A DNA stretch of 16,498 nt from an uncultured Clostridia bacterium (GCA_947626205.1 CANQRO010000026.1:1-16498), one strand, 5' to 3'; shown: positions 1-9,632, numbered from the stretch's first letter. The notes: a model not told the origin generated them from the sequence alone. A program made the numbers and translations.

Positions 1-2
1 TT

Positions 3-1301
3 GCATATACCGATATTTCAATTACTTTTGGAATTATAACAAGAACATTATTTATGATTTTTATTGCTTTATACGGAATATATAAAGCAAAGGGAAAATA
101 TAAAGTAGGCATGACTATATATTATTCTGTATTATTTATTTATATGTTAGCCTTCCTTATATCACATATTCTAGAAAACGGAATGAATCTTATATTTTAT
201 CAAGTAAGAGGACTTGTAAAAAATTTTTATTTGCCAATAATATTAGTAGCTTTAATTCCAGTTTTTAAGGAAACAAAACTAAAAATAGATAAAAAAGTTT
301 TAAATATATCATTAATGATATATGTTATAACAATTATTTTTTGCAGGATAATAGGAATAGCTTTTCCTACATATAAAGTAGGAGACAGAATAGGAACAGT
401 AGGACTTTTCTATTCAGCAAATGAAATAGGAGCTATAATTTGTATATTATCTCCATTTATAATAGTAGAATTTTTAAATAAAAAATTAAAAATATTAGAT
501 ATAATTTTTTTACTTCTTTTAGTATATTCAATTTTGGAAATAGGAACTAAAGTACCATATTTTGGATTAATAATTTTAATTGCTGCAATTATTATGGTAT
601 GTTTAATAAAAGGAAAGAAGAGCAAAAATAAAGAGTTTTTTAAAAAAGCTGGAATTCTATTTAGTTCATTAGTAATAATATATTTAATAACAGGATTAAC
701 TCCTGTTGGATATAATTTAAGTAAAATATATGGAGATATATTTTTAATTACTCAAGATGATATAAATTTTGGAAATGCAGCTAATATAGTAGATTTTAAT
801 AATTTTCATGAACTACAAACAGCTACTGTAAGCGGAAGAAATGAATATTTACAAGAAAATAAAGAAAAATTTATAAATGGAAGTATAAAGAATAAATTAA
901 TAGGAATTGGATTCATAGAAAATAAAGATGGTGAAGTTAAACAACTTAAATTAACTGAAATGGATTATTTTGACTTGCTATTTTGTAATGGTATAGTAGG
1001 AATGCTAATTTTTGCTTTTCCTATAATAGTAATAGGTAGTCTAATAATATATAAACTAGTAAAAAAGGAAAGAAAAATTGGAATTGAAGAAGTATATTCT
1101 GTTTCAATGGCAGCCATAATAGCATTCTTAGCTGGACATGTTTTAGTTGCACCAGCAGTAAGCATATACATAGTAATTATAGTATTAAGGTATTATTTTG
1201 AAAATGAAGAAGACAAAACATTGGAAAGAAAAGTAGGAGAAAATAAGGAAAATGAAGAAAATAGTAATACTGGCTTTGCACTTGTCGGCAGGAGGAACTG
1301 A
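3..1301 (+). CDS. O-antigen ligase / polysaccharide polymerase-like membrane protein, 5'-truncated
   Basis: The reading frame is open to the left edge of the window, so the N-terminus is missing; the first internal ATG (54) should not be taken as the start. The visible ~430 residues form many hydrophobic helices with a long extracytoplasmic loop before the last three. That layout, with a segment containing SGRNEYLQ followed by LIGIGF in the loop, resembles the Wzy/WaaL (O-antigen ligase, Wzy_C) superfamily, which joins glycan repeat units or transfers them to an acceptor at the outer face of the membrane. The C-terminal tail is short, charged and rich in Glu, Lys and Asn. The last 50 bases overlap the next glycosyltransferase gene, so the two are probably translationally coupled. 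Family assignment rests on topology and context; the exact substrate cannot be read from the sequence. Confidence 0.75.
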   Translation, partial: AYTDISITFGIITRTLFMIFIALYGIYKAKGKYKVGMTIYYSVLFIYMLAFLISHILENGMNLIFYQVRGLVKNFYLPIILVALIPVFKETKLKIDKKVLNISLMIYVITIIFCRIIGIAFPTYKVGDRIGTVGLFYSANEIGAIICILSPFIIVEFLNKKLKILDIIFLLLLVYSILEIGTKVPYFGLIILIAAIIMVCLIKGKKSKNKEFFKKAGILFSSLVIIYLITGLTPVGYNLSKIYGDIFLITQDDINFGNAANIVDFNNFHELQTATVSGRNEYLQENKEKFINGSIKNKLIGIGFIENKDGEVKQLKLTEMDYFDLLFCNGIVGMLIFAFPIIVIGSLIIYKLVKKERKIGIEEVYSVSMAAIIAFLAGHVLVAPAVSIYIVIIVLRYYFENEEDKTLERKVGENKENEENSNTGFALVGRRN

Positions 1302-2391
1302 AAAAGCAATTTGTAATTTAAGCAATATATTAATAAAAAAGTATGATGTAGAAATTATCTCTAACTATAAAATAGGAGAAAAACCAGCATTTAAATTAGA
1401 CGATAGTGTAAAAATAAAATATTTAATGCCAGACTTAAAACCTAATAGAGAAGAAGTTAAAAATGCTTTAAAAAAATGTCACTTTATAAAGTTCTTTAAA
1501 GAAAGTTTTAAATCTATAAAAATTTTATATTTAAGAAAGAAACTTATGATTAACGAAATTAAAAATCTTTCTTGTGATATTGCAATTTCTACAAGGCTTT
1601 TATATAATAATTTGCTTGGAAAATATGGAAATAATAATATTATAAAAATTGCTCAAGAGCATAATAATAACGGAAATTTAAAATATATAAATAAAGTTGT
1701 AAAATCATTAAAAAATATAGATTACTTAATGCCAGTTTCAAATAACTTAACTAAAATATATAAAGAAAAATTGCTAGGGGAAAAAACTAAATGTATATAT
1801 ATTCCTCATTCTTTATCAACTTATCCAGAGACAACATCATCTCTTGAAGAAAAGAACATTATATCTTTAGGAAGATTATCAAAGGAAAAAGGATTTTTAG
1901 ATTTAATAGATGTGTTTAAAATTGTAAGTAATATGCATCCAGATTGGAAGTTAAGAATTTTAGGAGAAGGAATTCAAAGAAGCGAGTTAGAAAATAGAAT
2001 AAAAGAACATGAATTGCAAGACAAAGTTTTTTTACCAGGTTTTAAAAACGATGATGAGGTAGATGAAGAATTAAAAAAATCTTCTATATATGTAATGACA
2101 TCGTTTTATGAAAGTTTTGGACTAGCTTTAATTGAAGCAGAAAGTTATGGACTTCCACTACTTGCATTTGATAGTGCCGAAGGGCCTAAAGAAATAATAG
2201 AAGATGGAAAAAACGGTTTTCTAATTTCAAACCGTGATAAAGAAAAAATGGCAGAAATGATAAATAAATTAATTGAAAATAATGAACTAAGAATAGAATT
2301 AGGTAAAAAATCTAGAGAAATGTCTGAAATATTTAAGATGGAAAAAATATCTGATGAATGGTATAGATTTATAGAAGAAATTGATAAGTAA
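1252..2391 (+). CDS. Glycosyltransferase family 4 (GT-B fold)
   Basis: This 379-residue protein transfers a sugar from a nucleotide-sugar donor during cell-surface glycan synthesis, probably at the cytoplasmic membrane face. The N-terminal domain has the GGTEK loop (residues 14-18) typical of GT4 enzymes. The C-terminal half has the donor-site segment ISLGRLSKEKG and the EX7E signature: ESFGLALIE, with glutamates at about 287 and 295, followed by EGPKEIIEDGKNGFL. Length is normal for the family. The ATG lies just after an AAGGAAA ribosome binding site inside the end of the upstream polymerase-like gene, giving a 50-base overlap in a different frame. The operon context (polymerase/ligase, ABC exporter, second glycosyltransferase) supports a role in polysaccharide assembly. 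Donor and acceptor are unknown. Confidence 0.88.
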   Translation: MKKIVILALHLSAGGTEKAICNLSNILIKKYDVEIISNYKIGEKPAFKLDDSVKIKYLMPDLKPNREEVKNALKKCHFIKFFKESFKSIKILYLRKKLMINEIKNLSCDIAISTRLLYNNLLGKYGNNNIIKIAQEHNNNGNLKYINKVVKSLKNIDYLMPVSNNLTKIYKEKLLGEKTKCIYIPHSLSTYPETTSSLEEKNIISLGRLSKEKGFLDLIDVFKIVSNMHPDWKLRILGEGIQRSELENRIKEHELQDKVFLPGFKNDDEVDEELKKSSIYVMTSFYESFGLALIEAESYGLPLLAFDSAEGPKEIIEDGKNGFLISNRDKEKMAEMINKLIENNELRIELGKKSREMSEIFKMEKISDEWYRFIEEIDK

Positions 2392-2448
2392 TATTGGTGT
2401 AATATATTAAATATTTAAAAATTTTATAAAATCTATATATTTAAAAGA

Positions 2449-2477
2449 TATACATTATATTTAAACTATGTTATAAT
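2449..2477 (+). promoter_or_regulatory. Promoter for the ABC exporter genes
   Basis: TATACA (2449-2454) and a perfect TATAAT (2472-2477) are separated by 17 bases. They lie in the 112-base gap before the ATPase gene and are followed by a strong GGGGAGG ribosome binding site. The -35 match is only 4 of 6. Confidence 0.5.
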
Positions 2478-2503
2478 CTTAAAAAACAAGGGGAGGAAAA
2501 GTA

Positions 2504-3241
2504 ATGGCAAAAGATAATATTGCTATACGTGTAGAAAATGCATCTAAGTCTTTTAATGTATTTTATGATAAAACTAATACAATTAAAGAAAAAGTTTTAT
2601 TTTGGAATAAAAGTAAAAAAGAAGTAAGACAAGTATTAAAAGATATTAATTTAACTATAAATAAAGGTGAAGTTGTTGGATTAATTGGAGTAAATGGAAG
2701 CGGAAAATCTACTTTATTAAAACTTATGACTAAAATTATATATCCTAACAAGGGAAAAATTGAAACCTATGGAAAATTAACTTCACTTCTTGAGTTAGGT
2801 GCAGGATTTCATCCAGATTTTTCTGGAAGAGAAAACATTTATTTTAATGCTTCTATTTTTGGATTAACAAGAAAAGAAATTGATAATAGATTAGAACAAA
2901 TTATAGATTTTTCTGAGTTAAGAGAATTTATAGATAATCCAGTTAGAACATATTCATCTGGAATGTATATGCGATTGGCCTTTTCAGTAGCTATTAATGT
3001 TGATGCCGATATTTTACTAATAGATGAAATATTATCTGTAGGAGATCAACATTTTCAGGAAAAATGTTTCCAGAAAATTGAAGAATTAAAAAAAGAAGGA
3101 AAAACTATAGTTTTTGTAACACATGGTATGGATTCTGTTAAAAGATTTTGTACTAGAGCTGTATGGTTACATGAAGGCAAAATAAAAATGGATGGAGATA
3201 CTAATACTGTTGTAGAAAAGTACTTAGAAGAAACTGCATAA
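2504..3241 (+). CDS. Polysaccharide / teichoic acid ABC exporter, ATP-binding subunit (Wzt/TagH-like)
   Basis: This 245-residue nucleotide-binding subunit powers export of a finished glycan through the permease encoded next. It has a Walker A motif GVNGSGKST (62-70), an ABC signature YSSGM (150-154), a Walker B ILLIDE (170-175) and a switch histidine in VTHG (H207). The long N-terminal part before the first beta strand, the ELGAGFHPDFSGRENIY segment (~97-113) and the DEILSVGD stretch are characteristic of the Wzt/RfbE/TagH subfamily. It lacks the extra C-terminal carbohydrate-binding domain of long Wzt proteins, so it more resembles the short chain-length-independent types. A GGGGAGGAAAA ribosome binding site precedes the ATG. 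The permease gene follows after 15 bases, and the two are certainly cotranscribed. Confidence 0.93.
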   Translation: MAKDNIAIRVENASKSFNVFYDKTNTIKEKVLFWNKSKKEVRQVLKDINLTINKGEVVGLIGVNGSGKSTLLKLMTKIIYPNKGKIETYGKLTSLLELGAGFHPDFSGRENIYFNASIFGLTRKEIDNRLEQIIDFSELREFIDNPVRTYSSGMYMRLAFSVAINVDADILLIDEILSVGDQHFQEKCFQKIEELKKEGKTIVFVTHGMDSVKRFCTRAVWLHEGKIKMDGDTNTVVEKYLEETA

Positions 3242-3256
3242 AGAAAGGTGAAAAAG

Positions 3257-4030
3257 ATGAACGTATTTAAAGAATTATATAAATATAGAGAATTGTTAAA
3301 AAGTAATACAAAAAAAGAAGTAAGGGGAAAATATAAACATTCTTTTTTAGGCGTATTATGGTCATTTCTTAACCCATTATTACAAATTATGGTATATGCA
3401 ATAGTATTTCCACTTATTTTACGAAACAAGCAAGAACATTATCTTGTATTCTTATGTTGTGGACTTATCCCATGGAACTTTTTTTCAATATCAATAAATC
3501 GTGCAGCTGGAACAATGCTTGAAAACGGAAATATTATTAAAAAAGTATATTTTCCAAGAGAAATATTGCCAATTTCTATTGTAAGTAGTGAGGCTATAAA
3601 CTTTTTAATATCAACTCTTATTATTTTAGCATTTGTAATTTTTGACGGAATATCATTAACAGCATATTTAATATATTATCCGCTTATATTAGTAGTTCAG
3701 TATATACTAATATTAGCTATTTCACTTATTATTTCTGCTGTTACAGTTTATATAAGAGATTTACAGCATTTAATTTCAGTTATATTGCAATTATTCTTTT
3801 ACGCAACACCTATTGTATATGCTGCAAATACAATTCCACAAGAATATGCATGGATATTACAATATAATCCAATGACATATATTATTAATGGATATCGTGA
3901 TATATTTTTAAATCAAACAGCACCAGATGTAAAAGCTTTATTGATACTTTTGGTAATTGTTGTAATATTATGTGCTGTAGCATATGCTATATTTCATAAA
4001 TTGCAAAAAGGCTTTGCAGAGGAATTATAA
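3257..4030 (+). CDS. Polysaccharide / teichoic acid ABC exporter, permease subunit (Wzm/TagG-like, ABC-2)
   Basis: This is an ABC-2-type membrane protein of 257 residues with about six transmembrane helices, forming the channel for the glycan. The N-terminal amphipathic segment followed by KHSFLGVLWSFLNPLLQI is the hallmark of Wzm/TagG permeases, as is YNPMTYIINGYRDIFLN near the C-terminus. A GTG at 3248 is in frame, but the ATG at 3257 is chosen: AAAGGTG sits six bases upstream of it, and the resulting start MNVFKELYKYRELL matches the family. It pairs with the upstream ATPase, and both probably serve the neighbouring glycosyltransferases. The gap after it (110 bases) contains a TATAAT at 4045-4050 without a good -35 box. 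Confidence 0.93.
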   Translation: MNVFKELYKYRELLKSNTKKEVRGKYKHSFLGVLWSFLNPLLQIMVYAIVFPLILRNKQEHYLVFLCCGLIPWNFFSISINRAAGTMLENGNIIKKVYFPREILPISIVSSEAINFLISTLIILAFVIFDGISLTAYLIYYPLILVVQYILILAISLIISAVTVYIRDLQHLISVILQLFFYATPIVYAANTIPQEYAWILQYNPMTYIINGYRDIFLNQTAPDVKALLILLVIVVILCAVAYAIFHKLQKGFAEEL

Positions 4031-4140
4031 AGTATTGCAAAGGATATAATTTAAAATTTATTTATGCATAATTTTGAGTAATAAAATTAAATAAAACATA
4101 TATTTCTAAAATTTAAGATAAAGGAGAAATAACTAACATT

Positions 4141-6429
4141 ATGGAAGAAGAAGAATATTTTGACTATTCGAATGAACCAGGATTAGAATTAAAAAGTGAG
4201 TTATCTAATAATGATGGAGAACCGCTTATTTCTATCATTACACCATACTATAATACAAAAAATTATATTAAACAAACTGCTTATAGTATATTAAATCAAA
4301 CTTTTCCATATTGGGAATGGATAATTATCAATGATGGAAGTACAGAAGAAGGTACAAAAGACATACTAAAAGAAATTTCTAATTTAGATAAAAGAATAAG
4401 GGTAATTTCAAGAGAAAATAAAGGAAGAACAATAACTAGAGATGAGGCAATAAAAGAAAGTAAGACAGATTTAATTTTTACATTAGATTCAGACGATTTA
4501 ATTCATCCAACAATGTTAGAATGTGCTTATTGGAGTTTAAAAACAAACCCAAAAGCAACATGGGTATATTCAGATTTAGTAAATTTCGATGGAAAAGAAT
4601 TTCTTTGGAAAAAGAAATTTAGTGTGGAAAAAGAGAAAAAGGATAATGTAATTTCAGTATGTGCATTAATTAAAAAAGAAGCATTATTGGAAGTTGGCGG
4701 TTATGCTATTGTAGATAAAGATGTACATGAAGATTGGCATTTATGGCTTCGTTTATTAGAAAAAGGTCATATTCCTGCAAGAATGGATTTTTATGGATTT
4801 TGGTATCGTAACAAAAAAGAGGGAGGTATTTTATCTTCAATCAATTCAGATAAAAGCAAAACTAAACATTCTAACAAGGTAATTAAGGAACAAGCAAAAA
4901 AAGTTACTAAAAAAGTAAATGCAATTCAATTTCCAACACCTTTTACTTCTAACTTTGATGGTACTCCATATAAATTTGAATGGAATAGAAAACCTATATA
5001 CGAAAAAAATGAAAAGAAGCATTTATTATTTATATTTCCTTGGTTTCATGTTGGTGGTGCAGATAAATTTAATTATGATTTGATTGCTGGTTTAGATAAA
5101 ACTAAATATGATATTACAATTGTAACTACAGAGCCATCAGAATATATATGGAGATGTAAATTTGAAAAACATGCGACTATTTTCGATTTAACTACTTTTT
5201 TAAATAGAAAAGATTGGGTAGCTTTTATTCATTATTTAATATATTCTCGTAATATAGACTTTGTAATGCAATCTAACAGCTTTTATGGATATTATGCTTT
5301 ACCTTGGCTTAAAGCAGAGTTTCCAGAAGTCATATTTACAGATTATGTACATTCACATGATTTGAGTTGGAGAAATGGAGGATATGCTAGAGATTCAGTT
5401 GCAATATCAAAACTATTAGATAGTACATATACTTGCACAAAATATTTAAAAAATGTAATGTATAATGATATGAAAAGAAGTAATCAAAATGTAAAGCCTA
5501 TTTATATAGGTGTTGATTATAATGAATTTAATGAGGCAAATATTAACTTAGCAGATTATCCTAATATTATAAAATATGAAAACCTTTATAAAGATAAAAA
5601 GATTATCCTCTTTCTAGCAAGAGTATCAGAAGAAAAAAGGCCAGTATTTGTTGTACGTGTATTTAATGAAATTTATAAAACACGTAAGGATGTAATGTTG
5701 TTTGTTGTGGGAGATGGGCCAGAATTTGCAGATATGAAGGATGAAGTAAAAAAGCTTAATTTAGAAAACAATGTAATATTTTTTGGAATGCAAACAGATA
5801 CAAAACCATATTATAAATTAGCTGATGTACAAATTATTGCATCATTAACAGAAGGGCTTACTTTAACTACATATGAATCTTTATCTATGGGTACACCAGT
5901 AGTAACAGCAGATGTTGGTGGACAGAAAGAACTAGTTGACGAAACTTGTGGAAGAGTTGTTACAAATATACAAACTGCAAAGGATGGATATGCAAACAAA
6001 AATTACACAAAAGAAGAAATTGATAGATATAAAAATGCACTGTTAGAAATATTAGATAATCCAAATTATAGTGAAATGTGTAAAAACTGTAGAAACAAAG
6101 TAATTAATGGATTTTCAATTAATGACATGGTACAGAATATGGACAATGAAATAATTTCGCTTATTAGTGAAGGCACAAAAGTTTCAAAAGAGGCTTTAGA
6201 AGAAAATAAAGATGTATATGGTCAATATTTAGCACTATATAATCAATGTGATTGGAGAGATTATGCACGTTTTTCAGAAAATCCTCGATATGAACAATTA
6301 AGAACAAGACTTTGGGATAATCCTTTATATAGAGCATTTATTAGATTTTTACAAAAAACTGGAATTATGAACTTAATTAAAAAAACAGAATTACCAGAAA
6401 AAATAAAAAACAAAGTAAACAAAAATTAA
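4141..6429 (+). CDS. Bifunctional glycosyltransferase: GT2 (GT-A) fused to GT4 (GT-B)
   Basis: This 762-residue protein has two catalytic domains. The N-terminal GT2 domain (~28-240) shows ISIITPYYNT, the nucleotide-binding INDGS, a metal-binding DSDD (116-119) and an EDW acceptor motif (197-199). After a linker, a GT4 domain (~293-690) begins with FPWFHVGGADKF and carries LARVSEEKRP, VVGDGPE and the EX7E pair E571/E579 in EGLTLTTYE. The last ~70 residues are a basic, Trp/Tyr-containing tail with no recognised domain. Such double enzymes can add two sugars in turn, or an alternating repeat, at the inner membrane face. The AAGGAG site (4121-4126) lies an unusually long 14 bases before the ATG, so initiation may be weak or helped by read-in from the permease gene. 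Sugar specificity is unknown. Confidence 0.9.
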   Translation: MEEEEYFDYSNEPGLELKSELSNNDGEPLISIITPYYNTKNYIKQTAYSILNQTFPYWEWIIINDGSTEEGTKDILKEISNLDKRIRVISRENKGRTITRDEAIKESKTDLIFTLDSDDLIHPTMLECAYWSLKTNPKATWVYSDLVNFDGKEFLWKKKFSVEKEKKDNVISVCALIKKEALLEVGGYAIVDKDVHEDWHLWLRLLEKGHIPARMDFYGFWYRNKKEGGILSSINSDKSKTKHSNKVIKEQAKKVTKKVNAIQFPTPFTSNFDGTPYKFEWNRKPIYEKNEKKHLLFIFPWFHVGGADKFNYDLIAGLDKTKYDITIVTTEPSEYIWRCKFEKHATIFDLTTFLNRKDWVAFIHYLIYSRNIDFVMQSNSFYGYYALPWLKAEFPEVIFTDYVHSHDLSWRNGGYARDSVAISKLLDSTYTCTKYLKNVMYNDMKRSNQNVKPIYIGVDYNEFNEANINLADYPNIIKYENLYKDKKIILFLARVSEEKRPVFVVRVFNEIYKTRKDVMLFVVGDGPEFADMKDEVKKLNLENNVIFFGMQTDTKPYYKLADVQIIASLTEGLTLTTYESLSMGTPVVTADVGGQKELVDETCGRVVTNIQTAKDGYANKNYTKEEIDRYKNALLEILDNPNYSEMCKNCRNKVINGFSINDMVQNMDNEIISLISEGTKVSKEALEENKDVYGQYLALYNQCDWRDYARFSENPRYEQLRTRLWDNPLYRAFIRFLQKTGIMNLIKKTELPEKIKNKVNKN

Positions 6430-6492
6430 TACTTATTTTTATGAATAAAAAGTAAGTCTCAAAAACAAACTACTAAAAGGGGAGGTATAAAT

Positions 6493-6804
6493 ATGTCAGT
6501 TATAACAATAACAAGTGAAAATTTTGAACAAGAGGTTTCAAAATCGCAAATTCCAGTATTACTAGATTTCTGGGCTAGTTGGTGTGGTCCTTGTAGAATG
6601 GCATCACCAATTGTAGACTCTGTAGCTGAAGAACTAGATGGAAAAGTTAAAGTTGGAAAAATTAATGTAGACGAAGAAAATGAATTAGCAAATCAATTTA
6701 ATATTGAAAGTATACCAACATTAGTAGTTATAAATAACGGAGAAATAGTAAATGAATCTATTGGAGTTATGAGCAAAGAAGAAATAATATCTATGCTAAA
6801 ATAG
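6493..6804 (+). CDS. trxA: Thioredoxin
   Basis: This is a 103-residue cytoplasmic dithiol-disulfide oxidoreductase. The active site WCGPC has cysteines at 31 and 34, the buried Asp is D25 in LLDFWASW, and the cis-proline is P75 in SIPT; all are hallmarks of classical thioredoxin, and length is standard. A strong GGGGAGG ribosome binding site lies eight bases upstream. It follows the glycosyltransferase by 63 bases containing an imperfect A/T-rich hairpin. Its position between glycan genes and membrane proteins does not imply a shared pathway. No thioredoxin reductase is nearby. Confidence 0.97.
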   Translation: MSVITITSENFEQEVSKSQIPVLLDFWASWCGPCRMASPIVDSVAEELDGKVKVGKINVDEENELANQFNIESIPTLVVINNGEIVNESIGVMSKEEIISMLK

Positions 6805-6888
6805 TAATATTATTCAATATAAAGATTATTGTATAGGATAATAGAATTAACTTTACTATTTAATTAGAAAAAATTTTGGAGTTAAATT

Positions 6889-7323
6889 ATGAAAGAATTA
6901 TTTATTAAATGTAAAAACTTATATACCAAATATATGGAAATAATAAATTATTTAATTTTTGGATTTTTATCTTTTGTGGTATCAACGTTAAGTTACTATC
7001 TACTAAGATTTATATTCGATTATATGTTAAGCAATTTGTTATCTTGGGTAATAGCTGTAACATTTTCATATATAACAAACAAATTATTTGTTTTTCAAAG
7101 TAATGCAAAAGGTAAATTAGAACTAACGAAAGAATTTGGAAAGTTTGTATTAGGTAGAGTATTTACTTTAATATTAGAAACAGTTATTTTATATGTTATG
7201 GTTGATTTACTACATATTAATGATATGATAGTAAAAGTTATATCACAAATAGTAGTAATTGTAACTAACTATATTTTAAGCAAACTCATAATATTCAAAA
7301 ATAATAAAGTAAAACAACAGTAA
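6889..7323 (+). CDS. GtrA-family membrane protein
   Basis: This small integral membrane protein of 144 residues has four hydrophobic helices. The pattern YLIFGFLSFVVSTLSYY at the start, SYITNKLFVF after helix two, and TNYILSKLIIFKN at the end matches the GtrA family (PF04138). Members are thought to help move lipid-linked sugars such as undecaprenyl-phosphate-glucose across the membrane, or to act in glycan decoration. The match fits its place downstream of the glycan cluster. A TTTGGAG site lies seven bases before the ATG. The precise lipid substrate is unknown. Confidence 0.85.
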   Translation: MKELFIKCKNLYTKYMEIINYLIFGFLSFVVSTLSYYLLRFIFDYMLSNLLSWVIAVTFSYITNKLFVFQSNAKGKLELTKEFGKFVLGRVFTLILETVILYVMVDLLHINDMIVKVISQIVVIVTNYILSKLIIFKNNKVKQQ

Positions 7324-7379
7324 ACTTGACTAATAAATATAATTAATATAGAATGTAAGCATAAAAAGGAGGGATCCCG

Positions 7380-8900
7380 ATGAAAAAAGCAGTTGTAGGA
7401 AGCCTAATTTTGAGTGTTTTACATTCTATTTTATTTTATGGAAAGCATTTAGGAGTATCTGTATTACTATTTGCAATACCATGTGTATTTTTAGTAATTA
7501 TTGCTTTAAAGAAAAGTAATAAAGTAAAAAATAAAAATGCATTATATTTAAGTATACCAATTTTATTGTTAAGCAGTACATATCTATTTTTTAATAATAC
7601 ATTTTTTAATATGTTAAATATAGTCTTAATTCCTGTTTTACTTGCCACAATGATTATATGGGCTTTGGTAGATACTTTTAAAGTAAGAGAACTATTTCAA
7701 AAAGGAATATCTTTAATTATAGGTTCGTTAGAATTTATACCAGGTGCTTGTAAATTAGTAAAATCAGCATTTACTACAAGTAATGAATCAAAAGAAATAA
7801 AGCATAAAAAACTAAAATTAATTGGTATAGGGGTTTTATGTTCGCTTCCAATATTATTTATAATTATCGGATTATTAATTGCAGCAGATGGCGTATTCGC
7901 AAATTTATTCGAAAATATTTTCAAAAATATCACTTATATTTTTACAAGTGAATTTGTTATTAACTTATTTGGCAGAATAATTGTAATAGGACTTCTTTTT
8001 ATTTACCTACTATGCATCATATATAACATTTTTAAAGAAAAAACATCATTTAATAGGGAATATAAGGAGAGTGAAGTATTTAAACTACATATTGATAGTA
8101 CAATTGTAAATACAATTTTAACAATTATAAATGTAGTATATTTAATTTTTACAGGAATACAATTTGTATACTTATATTCATATGTATTTAATGATGCTTC
8201 TCTTAATGCAAGCTTAAATTTGGCACAGTATGCGAGACAAGGATTTTTTCAATTAATGTTTATAACAATAATTAACTTTGCAATTATACTTTTAACAACT
8301 AATAATAGGGTAAAAGAGGAAAATAATTATACAAAATATATGAATGTACTAATGTGCATATTTACTATTGTAATTACAGCTTCAGCTTTTATACGTATGC
8401 ACTTATATGAAAGTGAATTTGGATATACATTTTTACGATTAATGGTATATGTTATTTTAATAACAGAAACAATCGCTTTAATACCTACAATTTATTACAT
8501 TTTAAAGAAGAAAGTTAATTTATTAAAATCATATATTGTAATTGCTGTTACAATGTATGTAATTATTAATTTTGCAAATATTGATCATTTAATTGCTAAA
8601 AATAATATTGATAGAGCACAAAAGCTTGCAGGAGAATATGTAAGAGAAGTAGATGTTGATTATTTAATAAGAAATTTAGGAACAGATTCAGTTTCTGAAA
8701 TAGTTTATTTATACAAAACAACTAGTGATACACAAGATAAAAGAAAAATAAATAATTATTTATATAATATGTACCAAGATGTAAAAGAAAATAGAACATG
8801 GCAAGAATGGAATTTATCTAAAGATAGAGCTAAAAAAGAACTAGAACCATTAAATTTACAATATCAAAGCTATTATAATAGTTATGATGATATATTATAA
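7380..8900 (+). CDS. Polytopic membrane protein, DUF4173/DUF4153-like
   Basis: This 506-residue protein has about 12 predicted transmembrane helices and a hydrophilic C-terminal tail of roughly 90 residues. The N-terminal helices, the cytoplasmic loop around residues 125-145 and the block ending in a long soluble tail (ANIDHLIAKNNIDR onward) resemble the DUF4173 (DUF4153-related) family of Firmicute membrane proteins, whose function is not established. An AAAAGGAGGGA site gives an excellent start. The gene follows GtrA by 56 bases and ends at a rho-independent terminator, so it is probably the last gene of its transcription unit. The family call is from remembered pattern and topology and would need a profile search. 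Confidence 0.65.
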   Translation: MKKAVVGSLILSVLHSILFYGKHLGVSVLLFAIPCVFLVIIALKKSNKVKNKNALYLSIPILLLSSTYLFFNNTFFNMLNIVLIPVLLATMIIWALVDTFKVRELFQKGISLIIGSLEFIPGACKLVKSAFTTSNESKEIKHKKLKLIGIGVLCSLPILFIIIGLLIAADGVFANLFENIFKNITYIFTSEFVINLFGRIIVIGLLFIYLLCIIYNIFKEKTSFNREYKESEVFKLHIDSTIVNTILTIINVVYLIFTGIQFVYLYSYVFNDASLNASLNLAQYARQGFFQLMFITIINFAIILLTTNNRVKEENNYTKYMNVLMCIFTIVITASAFIRMHLYESEFGYTFLRLMVYVILITETIALIPTIYYILKKKVNLLKSYIVIAVTMYVIINFANIDHLIAKNNIDRAQKLAGEYVREVDVDYLIRNLGTDSVSEIVYLYKTTSDTQDKRKINNYLYNMYQDVKENRTWQEWNLSKDRAKKELEPLNLQYQSYYNSYDDIL

Positions 8901-8908
8901 AAAAATCG

Positions 8909-8941
8909 AGTAGAATGTAATTATAACTACTTCTACTTTTT
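8909..8941 (+). terminator. Rho-independent terminator after the DUF4173-like gene
   Basis: AGTAGAA (8909-8915) pairs with TTCTACT (8931-8937), extended inward by GTA/TAC with a small bulge, and is followed by a run of T. It starts eight bases after the stop codon. Confidence 0.8.
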
Positions 8942-9071
8942 AAAATTATAGAAAATTATAATGGTTGAAATATGTATATTGATTGGCGAGATTTAAAACT
9001 TCAAGATTTAGATATTTAAAAATATAAGAAATGTGATAATGAATTTAATTTGTGGGAGATGATAATTTAAT

Positions 9072-9632
9072 ATGAATACAATAAACGCAATAGAAAATAG
9101 AAGAAGTATTATAAATTTTAAAATTGACAAAATTTCTAAAGATATAGTAGAAGATATATTGAATTGTGGGAGACTTGCTCCATCTGCCAAAAATAGACAA
9201 CCTTGGTCTTTTGTGATAGTTCAAGATGAGATTAAAAATAAGATAGCTGATATGATGATCGATTATACAATTAAAAATGATGATAGTATTGAAAGAAAAA
9301 AAATAGGTTATAAAAGTAGTGTTAATTCTACAGCAAATGTTATAAAACAAGCACCAATATTAATTTTAGTATTTAAAGAAAAGAATGATGATTGGACTGT
9401 AGGAGATAATTTATCAATCGGTGCTTGTGTAGAAAATATGTGTTTGAGAGCTACTGATTTAGAAATTGGTTCTTTATGGATTAGAGATATTGTTTATGTT
9501 TCAGAAGATGTTGCTAAAATGCTTGGACATGGAGATTTAGAACTTAATTGTGCAGTTTCATTAGGTGTTCCAAATCAAAGTCCTAAACAAAGACCAAGAA
9601 AAGAATTAAAAGATATTATGGAGTGGTATTAA
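9072..9632 (+). CDS. Nitroreductase-family flavoprotein
   Basis: This 186-residue protein is predicted to bind FMN and reduce nitro-, quinone- or similar substrates with NAD(P)H. The N-terminal RRS (10-12) and PSAKNRQPW (37-45) form the usual FMN-contacting segments. GACVENMCLRATDLEIGSLWI is the central helix of the family, and LGVPNQSPKQRPRK near the C-terminus carries the conserved basic motif. Length is typical of the short subgroup. The ribosome binding site (GGGAG, 13 bases upstream) is distant. The gene stands alone, between a terminator at 8909 and a shared terminator at 9675. The physiological substrate cannot be told from sequence. Confidence 0.9.
   Translation: MNTINAIENRRSIINFKIDKISKDIVEDILNCGRLAPSAKNRQPWSFVIVQDEIKNKIADMMIDYTIKNDDSIERKKIGYKSSVNSTANVIKQAPILILVFKEKNDDWTVGDNLSIGACVENMCLRATDLEIGSLWIRDIVYVSEDVAKMLGHGDLELNCAVSLGVPNQSPKQRPRKELKDIMEWY

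Noticed and set aside
6430..6456. Hairpin between the double glycosyltransferase and thioredoxin as a terminator
   Set aside because: The stem is almost only A/T with a bulge and has no T run after it.
8972..9019. 15-codon frame MYIDWRDLKLQDLDI before the nitroreductase
   Set aside because: Too short, no convincing ribosome binding site; may be a gene scrap but cannot be supported.
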